A stretch of DNA of 64,000 nt from Roseicyclus sp. (GCA_018401965.1 JAGYJU010000020.1:248001-312000); one strand, 5' to 3'; positions 33,811 through 44,411 are shown, numbered from the stretch's first letter. Made by a program: numbers and translations. The notes: generated from the letters alone by a model not told the origin.

Positions 33811-34270
33811 TATAACGAAAAACTCTTGCGATTTGGTGAACGGGCCACACCGGAGGCCGGGTCGCCATGACGCCGGCGGGCGGTCAGATATGGGCGCCAA
33901 AACATGGCGCACCCCGACCCCCACGCGGCCAATCCAGGCGCAACACAGGGCATGAAACCTCAACCTCGCATGGGATTTGCGCCAAGATACGGGTCGGGGT
34001 GATGCGCGCCACGCACCGGGCGCCACCGGTCCCGGGATGGGGCGGGCGCGGTTGCCTGTGCCGGTCAAATCGCCAAACCCTACCCAGAGCGGCCGTTGCG
34101 GCACAGAGGTGTTGCTTATTTGACGACAACAGGGCAATCCTGTCCGCAGGGCGATTTTGGACGCATTGCATTTGAAAGACATTGCTGCTTAAAGAAATCG
34201 CACGAGGTACAATCTTGGGTGCCCTTACCTTGCGCATAGTGCGTGAAATGGGCGTATCTTGGAGGATACA
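33811..34270. other. Intergenic stretch downstream of the IS630 element
   Basis: No convincing gene in about 460 bases. The left part (33815-34190) is host-like and probably the former upstream region of the CAP gene, separated from it by the IS. A possible promoter for the 34271 gene is TTGCGC (34229-34234) with TATCTT (34255-34260), but the spacing is long. GGAGGA at 34261-34266 is its ribosome site. Confidence 0.4.
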
Positions 34271-34456
34271 ATGAAGAAACTCGCTCTTGCTGCTGCTCTG
34301 ACGGTCGTTGCCACTGGCGCGTTCGCAGGCGGCTATGTCCAGCCGGTCATCGATCCCGTTGTCGTCGTGGAAGATACGTCTTCCTCGGCTGGCGGCATCC
34401 TGGTTCCGGTCCTGGCGCTCGTTCTGATCGCTGCCGCTGTTGCAGCGAACAACTGA
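34271..34456 (+). CDS. Small exported/membrane protein (61 aa)
   Basis: It starts at ATG 34271, a few bases behind a strong GGAGG. M-K-K-L-A-L-A-A-A-L-T-V-V-A-T-G-A-F-A is a clear signal peptide. After a short valine-rich segment (V-I-D-P-V-V-V-V-E-D) the protein ends in a second hydrophobic stretch, G-I-L-V-P-V-L-A-L-V-L-I-A-A-A-V-A-A. The mature form could be a tiny inner-membrane protein. Similar short proteins are common in Rhodobacteraceae and, as I recall, are sometimes mislabelled. Function unknown. A strong terminator follows. Confidence 0.8.
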   Translation: MKKLALAAALTVVATGAFAGGYVQPVIDPVVVVEDTSSSAGGILVPVLALVLIAAAVAANN

Positions 34457-34481
34457 TCCGACGCAAGTCGACCAGTTAAGG

Positions 34482-34510
34482 AAAAGGCGGTCCTAACGGG
34501 CCGCCTTTTT
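34482..34510 (+). terminator. Rho-independent terminator after the 61-aa gene
   Basis: AAAAGGCGG (34482-34490) pairs with CCGCCTTTT (34501-34509) across a 10-base loop and ends in a T-run. The reverse strand also shows AAAAGG...CCTTTT, so it can serve rlmN from the other side. Confidence 0.88.
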
Positions 34511-34514
34511 CTGT

Positions 34515-35699
<1,185 letters not shown>

Positions 35700-35771
35700 G
35701 GGCACGATCCTTTGTGAATTGGGCGCAGATATAGGCATCCGCGCCCCCAAGCAAAGGGTTTTCCCGATCGG

Positions 35772-36317
35772 TCAGTTGCCGCAGCGGGTTTCGGCATCCT
35801 CGACGGCGGCGGTAAAGCCCATCAACGAAAACGTATCCTGCGTCTGGGTGCCGCGCGCCGAACGCGCCGTCATCACGGCATCGGCGCCCCGCTTCATCGC
35901 GGTGATGATGCGCTGATCATCCTGCGGCGATGCAGCCCAGGCCATTTCGCGGCTTTCAGGGGTGTCGCCAATGAACAATTCGAAGGTCGAATCGCCCACT
36001 TGCATCGACACGGTCGACCCTTCGGCAAAGGGATACCCGCCGGTAAACGAGACCTCGCCCAGCCGTTCCTGGCCGGGCCAGAAACTGACAAACATCAGGA
36101 TCTCGCCACGGTTCACCGAAACGACGCGCCCGTCGCGGGTATTGACCGTTTCGCGCGGCGTCGAAACGACCCAGCATTGCGTTGGATCATCTTCGACGAA
36201 AACGGACCAATCCGTTGCCGCATTGACGCGATTGGTGGATTCTTCCTGCGCCACGGCCACGCTGGCGCCTACCGCCAGCACAGTTCCCGCCAGCGCACCG
36301 ACAAGCCAGTGTTTCAT
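35772..36317 (-). CDS. Invasion-associated locus B (IalB) family protein
   Basis: The 181-aa periplasmic protein has the signal peptide M-K-H-W-L-V-G-A-L-A-G-T-V-L-A-V-G-A-S-V-A-V-A-Q. The IalB core has W-S-V-F-V-E-D-D-P-T-Q-C-W-V-V-S near 37-52, F-S-F/W-P-G type segments and a paired C-terminal Cys (E-T-R-C-G-N). Despite the name, family members are common in non-pathogenic alphaproteobacteria and their role is unclear. ATG 36317 gives the signal peptide. It precedes rlmN by 72 bases on the same strand. Confidence 0.88.
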   Translation of the reverse strand: MKHWLVGALAGTVLAVGASVAVAQEESTNRVNAATDWSVFVEDDPTQCWVVSTPRETVNTRDGRVVSVNRGEILMFVSFWPGQERLGEVSFTGGYPFAEGSTVSMQVGDSTFELFIGDTPESREMAWAASPQDDQRIITAMKRGADAVMTARSARGTQTQDTFSLMGFTAAVEDAETRCGN

Positions 36318-36479
36318 GTCCTCAGAGCCTCCGCCCTTGTCTGCCTCTGGTCTACGCCCGGTTCTTGGTTCAAGTAAAGGCAGGGCGGCAGACCTTATCA
36401 TTCTGGAGATTAGAGGAAAGTGCCGTGCAGCAAAAGCCCCGGTGGCGGAAAATCGCCGGGATGTGAAAGGGATGGAACA

Positions 36480-37490
36480 ATGGGCGGAACGGCGGAACGG
36501 CTGGTCGAGGTCTGGCGCGGTGATTTCTGCGAAAGCGTGCATCACGGACATGTCGCGATCTGGCACGCAGACCAGGGGTTGATCTGGGGTCTTGGCGATG
36601 TCGATGGCGTGATCTTGCCCCGCTCATCATCCAAGATGATCCAGGCCCTGCCCTTGATCGAAAGCGGTGCCGCCGATGCCCATGGCCTGACACAGGCGCA
36701 ACTGGCGATTTCCTGCGCCTCGCACCAAGGGGCCGCCGTCCATACCGATCTGGTGACGCGCTGGCTGGCCGATCTGGGCCTGTCCGAAGCCGATCTGCGC
36801 TGCGGCGTGCAATGGCCAAGCGACGTGCCGGCGCGCGACGATCTGATCTGTTCCCATTGCGGGCCGGATCAACGGCACAACAATTGTTCGGGCAAGCATT
36901 CCGGCTTTCTGACCCTGACCAAGCACCTGAAGGCAGGGCCTGAATACATCGACCCCGATCACCCGGTGCAACGCGCCATCCGCGCCGCATGGGAAGACGT
37001 GACCGACGAAACCACCCCAGGTTACGGGATCGATGGCTGTTCCGCGCCGAATTTCGCCAGCAGTCTCAAGGGGTTTGCCCGCGCCATGGCGATGTTCGCC
37101 GCCGCCACCGACGGGGCCGATGCCCGCCAGACCGCGATGGTGCGCCTGCGTGACGCGATGATGGCGCACCCGCACCTGGTTGCGGGCGAAGGCCGGGCCT
37201 GCACCAAGCTGATGCGGGTGATGGGCAACCGGGCCGCGATCAAGACGGGCGCAGAGGCGGTGTTTGCCGCCATCATTCCCGAACACCGGATCGGCGTGGC
37301 CCTGAAAATCGCCGATGGAACCACCCGCGCGTCCGAGGCGGCGATCACCCGGATCCTGTGCGCGCTTGGCATTCTCGACCCGGCCGACCCGGTGGCCCAG
37401 ACCTACTTGGCCGGGCCGATCCGCAATTGGCGCGGGATCGAGACAGGGCATTACCGCGTCACCCCGGCGTTGGCGGATTGGCGGCCATAA
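36480..37490 (+). CDS. L-asparaginase, Rhizobium ReAII type (Asparaginase_II)
   Basis: Hydrolyses asparagine to aspartate and ammonia. The 336-aa protein resembles the thermolabile rhizobial asparaginase family, unrelated to E. coli AnsA/B. Conserved features are R-S-S-S-K-M-I-Q-A-L-P near 48-58, S-C-A-S-H-Q-G near 79, C-S-G-K-H-S-G-F-L near 138 and Y-G-I-D-G-C-S-A-P-N near 180. ATG 36480 has AAGGGA upstream. Its 3' end overlaps the convergent histidine kinase gene by 32 bases. Confidence 0.92.
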   Translation: MGGTAERLVEVWRGDFCESVHHGHVAIWHADQGLIWGLGDVDGVILPRSSSKMIQALPLIESGAADAHGLTQAQLAISCASHQGAAVHTDLVTRWLADLGLSEADLRCGVQWPSDVPARDDLICSHCGPDQRHNNCSGKHSGFLTLTKHLKAGPEYIDPDHPVQRAIRAAWEDVTDETTPGYGIDGCSAPNFASSLKGFARAMAMFAAATDGADARQTAMVRLRDAMMAHPHLVAGEGRACTKLMRVMGNRAAIKTGAEAVFAAIIPEHRIGVALKIADGTTRASEAAITRILCALGILDPADPVAQTYLAGPIRNWRGIETGHYRVTPALADWRP

Positions 37491-39639
37491 GGCCGCCGAC
37501 CGTGCCCAGCGCGGCGGGCGCATGCGCCCGGATCATGCCGTGCAATTCCGCCTTTTTCAGCGGCTTGATCATGTAGCCATCGATCCCGGCGGCCAGGATC
37601 CTTTCCCGGTCGCCGGCCATCGCATGTGCGGTCATGGCGATGATCGGCACATGCGGCAGGCCCTGGTCCGCCTCGAACTGGCGAATCAGCAACGCCGCCT
37701 CTGTGCCATCCATTTCGGGCATGGAAATGTCGGTAAAGATCAGGTCCGGCGGCGCGCGGCGATACGCCTCGACGCAGAGCGCACCGTTTTCAACCAGGTC
37801 GAGATGCAGGTCGACCCCTTTCAACATGGCACGAAACACCAGTTGATTGGTCTTGTTATCCTCGGCCGCCAGAACCCTGAGCGGTCGGATCGGTGCCGGT
37901 GGCGGCACGGGGTGGCGTTCGGGCGGGGGATCGGGCAGCGCCACGGCCTCTGTCAACAAGGCCGCCCGGAAATCCGCCAGCGGTATCCCCGCAGGGATCG
38001 GCACGACACCGGGCGGCAGATTTGCGCGCTGCATCGAGGGACACAAGCACAGGATCGGCCCGGCAAAGCCGCGATCGCGCAAGCTGGCGATCACCGCGTC
38101 GCCCGCCGCAAGAACCAGCACCGCCGAAGGACCATCCGGGCCGCCCGTACCCTCTGCGGTTTCGGTCAACCTGGCCCGCAAGCGCATCAGATGCGCCAAG
38201 ATCGCATCGGGCAGCATCTTGCCCCCGGTGATCGCCCAAACCTCGGCTCGGTGTGGCGGCAGGGGGGTTATCGGTTGCGCCTGTGCCTCGGGATCGGCCC
38301 CAAGATCCAAGACGACACCGAACCGCGACCCGAGGCCCAGTTCCGACTCCAGCCAGATTTCGCCGCCCATCATCGCGACCAGCCGCGCCGTGATCGCAAG
38401 GCCAAGCCCGGTGCCGTCGAACCGGCGGGTGGTATCGGCGTCGACCTGGTTGAATTCGCCAAAGACATGCGCCTGCATGTCGGGCGCGATGCCGATGCCA
38501 GTATCTTCGACAACCACCTGGATCGGAACCGTGCCGGGGGCACCGCGGCGCGGCGCACTGGCAACCCGAACCAACACATGCCCGGCCTGGGTGAACTTGA
38601 CGGCATTGCCGATCAGGTTGGTCAAGATCTGGCGAATACGCCCCCGATCCCCGATCATCCGGTCAGGCAGGAACAGGTCATAATCCAGCCGCAGATCCAG
38701 CGTTCTCCCCTCCAGCCCGGGGCGCACCAGGTGAAAAATCTCGGTAATCACCTGTTGCAGATCAAAGCTTTCGGGATGCAGCGCCAGTTTTCCGGCGTCG
38801 ATCTTGGAATAGTCCAGAATGTCGTTGATGATGACAAGCAATGCCTCGCCGGACGTGCGAATGGTTTCGGCATATTGGCGCTGTTCTTCGGTCAGCAGGG
38901 TTTCGCGCAGCAATTCCGCCATCGACACGACGCCATTCATCGGCGTCCGGATCTCGTGGCTCATGTTGGCAAGGAATGCCGATTTGGCGCGCGCCGCCGC
39001 CTCTGCCGTGTCGCGGGCCTGTTCCAGGTCACGTTCACGGCGGATCGTGTCGGTGATATCGACCGCAAGGCTGACCACGTCACCCTCGGGGGTGCGCTTG
39101 TCGATCAGGCGCACGTAGACGCCGTTGAACAGGCGGATATCGACCTGCGGGATGTGCGGCGCAGACCAACGCGCGATCATGCGCGCGACCCAGGCATCGG
39201 GCGCTTCGCCTTGCAGATCGACAAGCCCCTCTTCGGCGGCGATGCGCAAGATCGTCTCAAGGCTGGCGCCGGGCGCGACATCGGCGGCACCGTCGAAACC
39301 GGACATCCAGGCCGGGTTTGCCACGACCAGCCGCCAATCGCGGTCAAACATCGCAAAGCCGTCTTCGATGGCGGTCAGCGCATCCCATAGCCGACGCTCG
39401 GCAAGAACGGCCTTTTCGGTGGCCAGCTCCAGCGCGGCCCGCGTCTGAGTGGATTGACCGATCAGCACGGCATTGGCGGCGCGCTGTTCGATCACCGTAT
39501 GCGACAGGGCATGGGCATGTTCGGCCAGTTTGCGATGGGCGGCATATAATTCATCCGACCGCTGCGCGAGCAGGCGTTCCGCCTGCAGGCGCGCGCGGCG
39601 TTCCCGCGCCAAACGGTCATCCCAAACCTGTATGCTCAT
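37459..39639 (-). CDS. Hybrid sensor histidine kinase/response regulator
   Basis: The 726-aa protein has no clear membrane segment. An N-terminal coiled coil (residues ~10-85) leads to a PAS domain (D-A-L-T-A-I-E-D-G-F-A-M-F-D near 86). The HisKA box N-M-S-H-E-I-R-T-P-M-N-G is near 233, HATPase motifs N-L-I-G-N-A-V-K-F, D-T-G-I-G-I and G-T-G-L-G-L lie at 345-420, and a C-terminal REC domain has its phospho-Asp in I-F-T-D-I-S-M-P-E-M-D-G near 640. A cytosolic hybrid kinase with unknown signal. The N-domain coiled coil is a known feature of some alphaproteobacterial hybrid kinases. No cognate regulator is adjacent. Confidence 0.94.
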   Translation of the reverse strand: MSIQVWDDRLARERRARLQAERLLAQRSDELYAAHRKLAEHAHALSHTVIEQRAANAVLIGQSTQTRAALELATEKAVLAERRLWDALTAIEDGFAMFDRDWRLVVANPAWMSGFDGAADVAPGASLETILRIAAEEGLVDLQGEAPDAWVARMIARWSAPHIPQVDIRLFNGVYVRLIDKRTPEGDVVSLAVDITDTIRRERDLEQARDTAEAAARAKSAFLANMSHEIRTPMNGVVSMAELLRETLLTEEQRQYAETIRTSGEALLVIINDILDYSKIDAGKLALHPESFDLQQVITEIFHLVRPGLEGRTLDLRLDYDLFLPDRMIGDRGRIRQILTNLIGNAVKFTQAGHVLVRVASAPRRGAPGTVPIQVVVEDTGIGIAPDMQAHVFGEFNQVDADTTRRFDGTGLGLAITARLVAMMGGEIWLESELGLGSRFGVVLDLGADPEAQAQPITPLPPHRAEVWAITGGKMLPDAILAHLMRLRARLTETAEGTGGPDGPSAVLVLAAGDAVIASLRDRGFAGPILCLCPSMQRANLPPGVVPIPAGIPLADFRAALLTEAVALPDPPPERHPVPPPAPIRPLRVLAAEDNKTNQLVFRAMLKGVDLHLDLVENGALCVEAYRRAPPDLIFTDISMPEMDGTEAALLIRQFEADQGLPHVPIIAMTAHAMAGDRERILAAGIDGYMIKPLKKAELHGMIRAHAPAALGTVGGLMAANPPTPG

Positions 39640-39716
39640 GGCAAACCTTGCCGCCCTGCACCCTATCCGGGGCAGATTGGCAGCGCAGGCTTACCATGGG
39701 GTTAACCCCAATGAGG

Positions 39717-40892
39717 CTACAGCCGTTCGATCGCCAACGCGATGCCCTGCCCGCCGCCGATGCACATGGTGATCAGCGCACGTTTGCCCCCGATCCGCTC
39801 CAGTTCATACAGCGCCTTGACCGTGATCAGGGCGCCCGTGGCCCCCACGGGATGGCCAAGCGCGATTGCGCCGCCGTTGGGGTTCACCCGCGCCGGGTCC
39901 AGCCCAAGCGCCTTGTTCACCGCCAAGGCCTGCGCGGCAAAGGCTTCGTTCGATTCGATCACGTCGAAATCGGTGATCGCCAACCCCGTGCGCGCCAACA
40001 GGGTTTCCACCGCAGGCACCGGGCCGATCCCCATCACCTCGGGCCGCACGCCGGCATGGGCATAGCCGATCACCCGCGCGCGCGGTTTCAACCCGGCGGC
40101 CTGCGCCGCATCGGCACGCGCCAGCACCAGCGCAGCCGCACCATCGTTGATGCCGCTGGCATTGCCCGCCGTGACGCTGCCATCTTTCTGGAACGCCGGG
40201 CGCAGACCGCCGAGCGCCTCGAGGCTGGTGGCCTTGGGGTGTTCATCGGTATCAAAGGGAACCATGTCACGCTTTACGCGCACCTCGACCGGCACGATCT
40301 GATCGCGGAACCGCCCCTCGGCGATGGCGCGGGCCGCGCGCGTCTGGCTTTCCAGTGCAAAGGCATCTTGATCGGCGCGGGTGATCCCATGTTCGGCAGC
40401 CACGTTTTCCGCGGTGACACCCATATGGCCCGTGCCAAAGGGGCAGTGCAGCGCGCCGATCATCATGTCGAGCGCGCGCACATCGCCCATCTTTTGCCCG
40501 AACCGCGCCGCAGGCAGGATATGCGGCCCGTTCGACATGCTTTCCGCGCCACCTGCCAGGGCGAATTGCGCATCGCCCATCGCCAGGGATTGGATCACCG
40601 ACACGATGGCCTGCGCCCCCGACCCGCAGAGCCGGTTGACGTTCATCGCGGGAACACTGTCGGGAATGCCCGCCTCCATTGCGGCGGCGCGCGACAGGTA
40701 CATGTCGCGCGGTTCGGTGTTGATCACATGGCCAAAAACCACATGCCCGATCTGTGCGCCGTCAACGCCCGCACGATCCAACGCGGCCTTGGCCGCCACG
40801 GTGCCCAGCGTGATCGGCGGCACCGCCGAAAGCGACCCGCCAAAAGTGCCGATCGCGGTGCGTGCGCCCGAAAGAATGACGATTTCGTCCAT
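39717..40892 (-). CDS. Acetyl-CoA C-acyltransferase (thiolase)
   Basis: Condenses or cleaves acetoacetyl-CoA or longer beta-ketoacyl-CoA. The 391-aa protein has the full thiolase set: N-R-L-C-G-S-G-A-Q-A-I near 85-95 with the acyl Cys, N-P-N-G-G-A-I-A-L-G-H-P-V-G-A-T-G near 337-353 with the His, and M-C-I-G-G-G-Q-G near 377 with the second Cys. It resembles BktB/PhaA-like enzymes, but substrate length cannot be decided. No phaB is beside it. A MarR gene lies just upstream on the same strand, 26 bases away, and may control it. Confidence 0.92.
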   Translation of the reverse strand: MDEIVILSGARTAIGTFGGSLSAVPPITLGTVAAKAALDRAGVDGAQIGHVVFGHVINTEPRDMYLSRAAAMEAGIPDSVPAMNVNRLCGSGAQAIVSVIQSLAMGDAQFALAGGAESMSNGPHILPAARFGQKMGDVRALDMMIGALHCPFGTGHMGVTAENVAAEHGITRADQDAFALESQTRAARAIAEGRFRDQIVPVEVRVKRDMVPFDTDEHPKATSLEALGGLRPAFQKDGSVTAGNASGINDGAAALVLARADAAQAAGLKPRARVIGYAHAGVRPEVMGIGPVPAVETLLARTGLAITDFDVIESNEAFAAQALAVNKALGLDPARVNPNGGAIALGHPVGATGALITVKALYELERIGGKRALITMCIGGGQGIALAIERL

Positions 40893-40918
40893 CTGTAACT
40901 TCCCCCCGATGTATCGGC

Positions 40919-41398
40919 TTATTGATCCCGGCCAAATTCCGTTTGGCCAGCGTGACGCTGCGTCTTGGGTGGATGTGCCAAGGCATCCAGCCCGCTCAAG
41001 AGCCCCTGCGCCTCCGGCCCCAGTCGGACCATCACCTCTGCCTGGAACGCCTGCGCGGCGGTGGCAAGCTCGGCCATCATCGCCATGCCCGTGTCGGTCA
41101 GGGCCAGAACCACCAGCCGCCTGTCACGGTCGCTGATTTTCTTGGTCACGATCCCGGCGTCTTCCAGCCGGGTCGCCGCGCGCGATACCTTGGATTTATC
41201 CATGTCGACACGGGCATGAATGTCACGCACCGACACCTCGGCCTCTTGGCTCAGATGCGCCATCACCCGCCATTCGGCGCGCGAAAGCCCGAACCGATCC
41301 TGGTAGATGCTGGAAAATTCGCGGCTCAGCCGACCGGCCGCCACCGCCAGACGGTAGGGCAGAAAACCATCCAGAATGAAGGCATTGGGCATCGGCAT
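40919..41398 (-). CDS. MarR family transcriptional regulator
   Basis: The 159-aa protein has the winged helix of MarR: L-S-R-A-E-W-R-V-M-A-H-L near 36, V-S-V-R-D-I-H-A-R-V-D-M-D-K-S-K-V-S-R near 53-71 and the wing D-R-D-R-R-L-V-V-L near 90. ATG 41398 (M-P-M-P-N-A) or 41392 may start it. It is 26 bases upstream of the thiolase gene, so autoregulation with the thiolase is the simplest expectation. Confidence 0.88.
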   Translation of the reverse strand: MPMPNAFILDGFLPYRLAVAAGRLSREFSSIYQDRFGLSRAEWRVMAHLSQEAEVSVRDIHARVDMDKSKVSRAATRLEDAGIVTKKISDRDRRLVVLALTDTGMAMMAELATAAQAFQAEVMVRLGPEAQGLLSGLDALAHPPKTQRHAGQTEFGRDQ

Positions 41399-41441
41399 CC
41401 CGTCAGGTCGTCGCATGTGCCCGCAAGCATGCGCAAAACAA

Positions 41442-41472
41442 GGGCCCGCCGCAAGCATTGCGCGGCGGGCCC
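41442..41472 (-). terminator. Rho-independent terminator of serA
   Basis: An 11-bp perfect stem, GGGCCCGCCGC (41442-41452) with GCGGCGGGCCC (41462-41472), spans a 9-base loop. Read on the minus strand it is followed by TTGTTTTG. It lies 17 bases after the serA stop. Confidence 0.88.
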
Positions 41473-41488
41473 GTCATAGGGGGTGCGA

Positions 41489-43084
41489 TCAGGCGGCGTC
41501 GAATTGCAGCGGGCGCACCTGTTCGAACAGGCCGGTGGCCTTGAGCTTGGCCAGCACATCGGCGGGCGGTTGTTCATCCAGGTACAGCATGGCGATGGCT
41601 TCCCCGTCGCGCGCCGACCGGCCAAGGGTGAAATTGGCGATGTTCACGCCGTTTTCACCAAGCGTCTGGCCCAAGGTGCCGATGATGCCGGGAACGTCCT
41701 TGTTCGTGGTGTACAGCATATGCGCCCCGATCTCGGCGTCGATGTTGATGCCCTTGATCTGGATAAAGCGCGGCTTGCCATCGGAAAACACGGTTCCGGC
41801 AATCGACCGGGTCCGGGTAGGCGTGGTGACGACAAGGCGAATGTAGCCATCGAAGACACCGGTCTTGTCCTGCGTCGTGGTCGAAAGCTCGATCCCGCGT
41901 TCGCGCGCGATGATGGGGGCCGACACCATGTTCACCGCCGGGTTCGTGGCCTTCATCACACCCGCGATCGCCGCACAATTCAGCGCCTTGAGGTTCATGT
42001 CCTTGGCGATGCCGTTGTAGACCACTTCGATCGACTGGATCGGCTCGTCGGTGAGCTGGCCGACAAAGGCGCCCAGGTGTTCGGCAAGCTTGAGCCAGGG
42101 GCCCATGATCGCGGCCTCTTGCGCGGTGACCGACGGCATGTTGAGCGCGTTCGACACCGCGCCGGTCAACAGGTAATCGGCCATCTGTTCGGCAACCTGA
42201 AGCGCGACGTTTTCCTGCGCCTCGCTGGTGGCTGCGCCCAGGTGCGGGGTGACCACGACATTTTCCAACCCGAACAGCGGGTTCTCGGTGGCCGGTTCCT
42301 CTGCGAACACGTCGAAGGCCGCGCCCGCCACATGGCCCGATGTGACCAATTCCGCCAATGCCGCTTCATCCACCAGGCCGCCGCGCGCACAGTTGATGAT
42401 GCGCACGCCCTTCTTGGTCTTGGCCAGGGCCTCGGCCGACAGGATATTCGCGGTCTTTTCGGTATAAGGCACGTGCAGCGTGATGAAATCGGCATGGGCC
42501 AACAGCACGTCCAGATCCACCTTGGTCACGCCCATCTGCTTGGCACGCTCTTCGCCAAGGAAGGGGTCATAGGCCATGACCTTCATCTTGAGACCACGGG
42601 CGCGGTCGCACACGATGGACCCGATGTTGCCCGCGCCGATCACGCCAAGGGTCTTGGCGGTCAGTTCCACACCCATGAAGCGCGATTTTTCCCATTTCCC
42701 GGCATGGGTCGATGCGTTGGCTTCGGGAATTTGCCGCGCCACGGCGAACATCATCGCAATCGCATGTTCGGCGGTGGTGATCGAATTGCCAAAGGGCGTG
42801 TTCATCACGATGATGCCCTTTTTCGACGCTTCGGGGATGTCGACATTGTCGACACCGATGCCCGCGCGCCCGATCACCTTGAGGTTGGTGGCGGCGGCGA
42901 TGATCTTTTCGGTGACCTTCGACGCCGACCGGATCGCCAGGCCGTCATAGGCGCCGATCGCGGCCAAAAGCTTTTCCTTGTCCTTGCCGATGGACGGGTC
43001 GAACGTCACGTCAATGCCACGATCCTTGAAGATCTGAACGGCGGCATCCGACAGGCTGTCAGAGATGAGAACTTTGGGGGCCAT
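41489..43084 (-). CDS. serA: D-3-phosphoglycerate dehydrogenase
   Basis: Oxidises 3-phosphoglycerate in the first step of serine synthesis. The 531-aa long form has a substrate domain, then an NAD domain with G-V-I-G-A-G-N-I-G near 148 and N-C-A-R-G-G-L-V-D-E near 230. The catalytic H-L-G-A-A-T is near 280. An allosteric substrate-binding region and a C-terminal ACT domain (V-P-G-I-I-G-T-L-G-Q near 465) follow. Frame-start M-A-P-K-V-L-I-S-D. It is downstream of serC on the same strand, 100 bases away, with a REP-like inverted repeat between. Confidence 0.96.
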   Translation of the reverse strand: MAPKVLISDSLSDAAVQIFKDRGIDVTFDPSIGKDKEKLLAAIGAYDGLAIRSASKVTEKIIAAATNLKVIGRAGIGVDNVDIPEASKKGIIVMNTPFGNSITTAEHAIAMMFAVARQIPEANASTHAGKWEKSRFMGVELTAKTLGVIGAGNIGSIVCDRARGLKMKVMAYDPFLGEERAKQMGVTKVDLDVLLAHADFITLHVPYTEKTANILSAEALAKTKKGVRIINCARGGLVDEAALAELVTSGHVAGAAFDVFAEEPATENPLFGLENVVVTPHLGAATSEAQENVALQVAEQMADYLLTGAVSNALNMPSVTAQEAAIMGPWLKLAEHLGAFVGQLTDEPIQSIEVVYNGIAKDMNLKALNCAAIAGVMKATNPAVNMVSAPIIARERGIELSTTTQDKTGVFDGYIRLVVTTPTRTRSIAGTVFSDGKPRFIQIKGINIDAEIGAHMLYTTNKDVPGIIGTLGQTLGENGVNIANFTLGRSARDGEAIAMLYLDEQPPADVLAKLKATGLFEQVRPLQFDAA

Positions 43085-43119
43085 GGGTGTGGTCCTTGAA
43101 ATGGGGATATGTCGGGAAA

Positions 43120-43178
43120 GGTGGGCAAATTGCCCACCCTACGAATGTGTGGGACGTAGGGTGGGCAATCTGCCCACC
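43120..43178. repeat. REP-like nested inverted repeat between serC and serA
   Basis: GGTGGGCA and TGCCCACC occur as two small palindromes (43120-43138 and 43160-43178). The 23-base stretches 43121-43143 and 43155-43177 are inverted copies with one mismatch, separated by 11 bases. The GTGGGCA...TGCCCACCCTACG sequence resembles, as I recall, dispersed repeats in Rhodobacteraceae genomes. It may stabilise or attenuate the serC-serA message. Confidence 0.75.
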
Positions 43179-43184
43179 GCACCA

Positions 43185-44366
43185 TCAGGCTGCTTGAACC
43201 AGCGCCTCGATCTCGACGGCAAAGGCCCAGTCAAGCCAGGGCAGCATCGCCTTGATATCGCTGGTTTCCACCGTGGCGCCGCACCAGATCCGCAGGCCGG
43301 GGGGGGCATCGCGATAGGCGCCGATATCCAACGCCACGCCTTCTGCTTCCAACCGCTTGGCCACCGCCTTGGCAAACGCCGCGCCATCGGTGATGCGCGC
43401 ATCGGTGAATTTCAGGCAGACGCTGGTGTTCGACCGTGTCGCCGGATCCTGGGCCAGGTTGTTGATCCAGTCGCGCGCATCGCAGAAATCAAAGATCGCC
43501 TGCGCATTGGCATCGGCGCGCGCCATCAGCGCGGGCAAGCCACCGATGGATTTGCCCCAATCCAGCGCAACCAGGTAATCCTCGACCGCCAGCATCGACG
43601 GTGTGTTGATCGTTTCACCGACAAAGATGCCTTCGATCAGCTTGCCACCCTTGGTCAGACGGAAAATCTTGGGCAAGGGCCATGCGGGTGTGTAGCTTTC
43701 CAGCCGCTCCACCGCGCGAGGGCTCAGGATCAGCATCCCATGCGCCGCCTCGCCGCCCATCACCTTTTGCCAGCTGAAGGTCGTGACATCGAGCTTGTCC
43801 CAGGGCAGATCCTGGGCAAAGGCCGCGCTGGTCGCATCACAGATCGTCAGGCCCGCGCGCGTGGCGGGGATCGCATCGCCACCCGGCAGACGCACACCGC
43901 TGGTCGTGCCGTTCCAGGTGAACACCACGTCGGTGTCGAAATCGACCGTGGCAAGATCAACGATCTGGCCATAATCGGCCTTGAGAACCGTGGCATCCAG
44001 TTTCAGCTGCTTGACAACATCGCTGACCCATTCGGCGCCAAAGCTTTCCCAGGCGATCATCGTGCAGGGTCGCGCGCCCAGCATCGACCACATCGCCATT
44101 TCAACCGCGCCGGTGTCGGAGGCGGGCACAATGCCGATGCGGTACTCGGCGGGGACGCCAAGAATGTCGCGGGTGTGTTCAATCGCCGCCTTCAACTTGG
44201 CCTTGCCAACAGCCGCGCGATGCGACCGGCCCAACGCGGCATCGGCCAGCTTGTCGAGCGTGAAAACGGGGGGTTTGGCGCAGGGGCCAGACGAAAAGCG
44301 TGCATTCGCAGGACGCGTTTCGGGTTTGCGCAGGTCAACCTGCGCTGTCGCTGTGGTCAGTGCCAT
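43185..44366 (-). CDS. serC: Phosphoserine aminotransferase
   Basis: A PLP enzyme converting 3-phosphohydroxypyruvate and glutamate to phosphoserine. The 393-aa protein is the alphaproteobacterial type, with [10 protein letters not shown] near 24, H-R-A-A-V-G-K near 48 and the PLP-lysine segment [11 protein letters not shown] near 190. ATG 44366 is embedded right after a hairpin displaying the ribosome site. It is first gene of serC-serA. An in-frame ATG at 44417 would absorb the leader and is rejected. Confidence 0.95.
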   Translation of the reverse strand: MALTTATAQVDLRKPETRPANARFSSGPCAKPPVFTLDKLADAALGRSHRAAVGKAKLKAAIEHTRDILGVPAEYRIGIVPASDTGAVEMAMWSMLGARPCTMIAWESFGAEWVSDVVKQLKLDATVLKADYGQIVDLATVDFDTDVVFTWNGTTSGVRLPGGDAIPATRAGLTICDATSAAFAQDLPWDKLDVTTFSWQKVMGGEAAHGMLILSPRAVERLESYTPAWPLPKIFRLTKGGKLIEGIFVGETINTPSMLAVEDYLVALDWGKSIGGLPALMARADANAQAIFDFCDARDWINNLAQDPATRSNTSVCLKFTDARITDGAAFAKAVAKRLEAEGVALDIGAYRDAPPGLRIWCGATVETSDIKAMLPWLDWAFAVEIEALVQAA

Positions 44367-44411
44367 TATCTGATATCCTCTCAGATATTCGCCCTTCGTT
44401 GGGGAAGGGTG
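44367..44411 (-). ncRNA. Candidate serC leader RNA motif (5' UTR of serCA)
   Basis: Directly upstream of the serC ATG the transcript can form two stems. CCCTTC/GAAGGG (44409-44404 with 44397-44392) is the first. TATCTGA/TCAGATA (44387-44381 with 44373-44367) is the second, and its 7-base loop GAGGATA contains the ribosome site. A conserved serC leader motif has been described upstream of serC in alphaproteobacteria (Weinberg et al. 2007). Position and the ribosome-site hairpin fit, but I cannot run the covariance model. Further stems may extend to about 44450. Confidence 0.55.

Noticed and set aside
37315..39390. 691-codon frame opposite the histidine kinase gene
   Set aside because: Antisense shadow; the kinase frame has all expected motifs and the other does not.
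41483..43099. 538-codon frame opposite serA
   Set aside because: Antisense shadow of serA with His/Arg/Gly-rich low-complexity translation.
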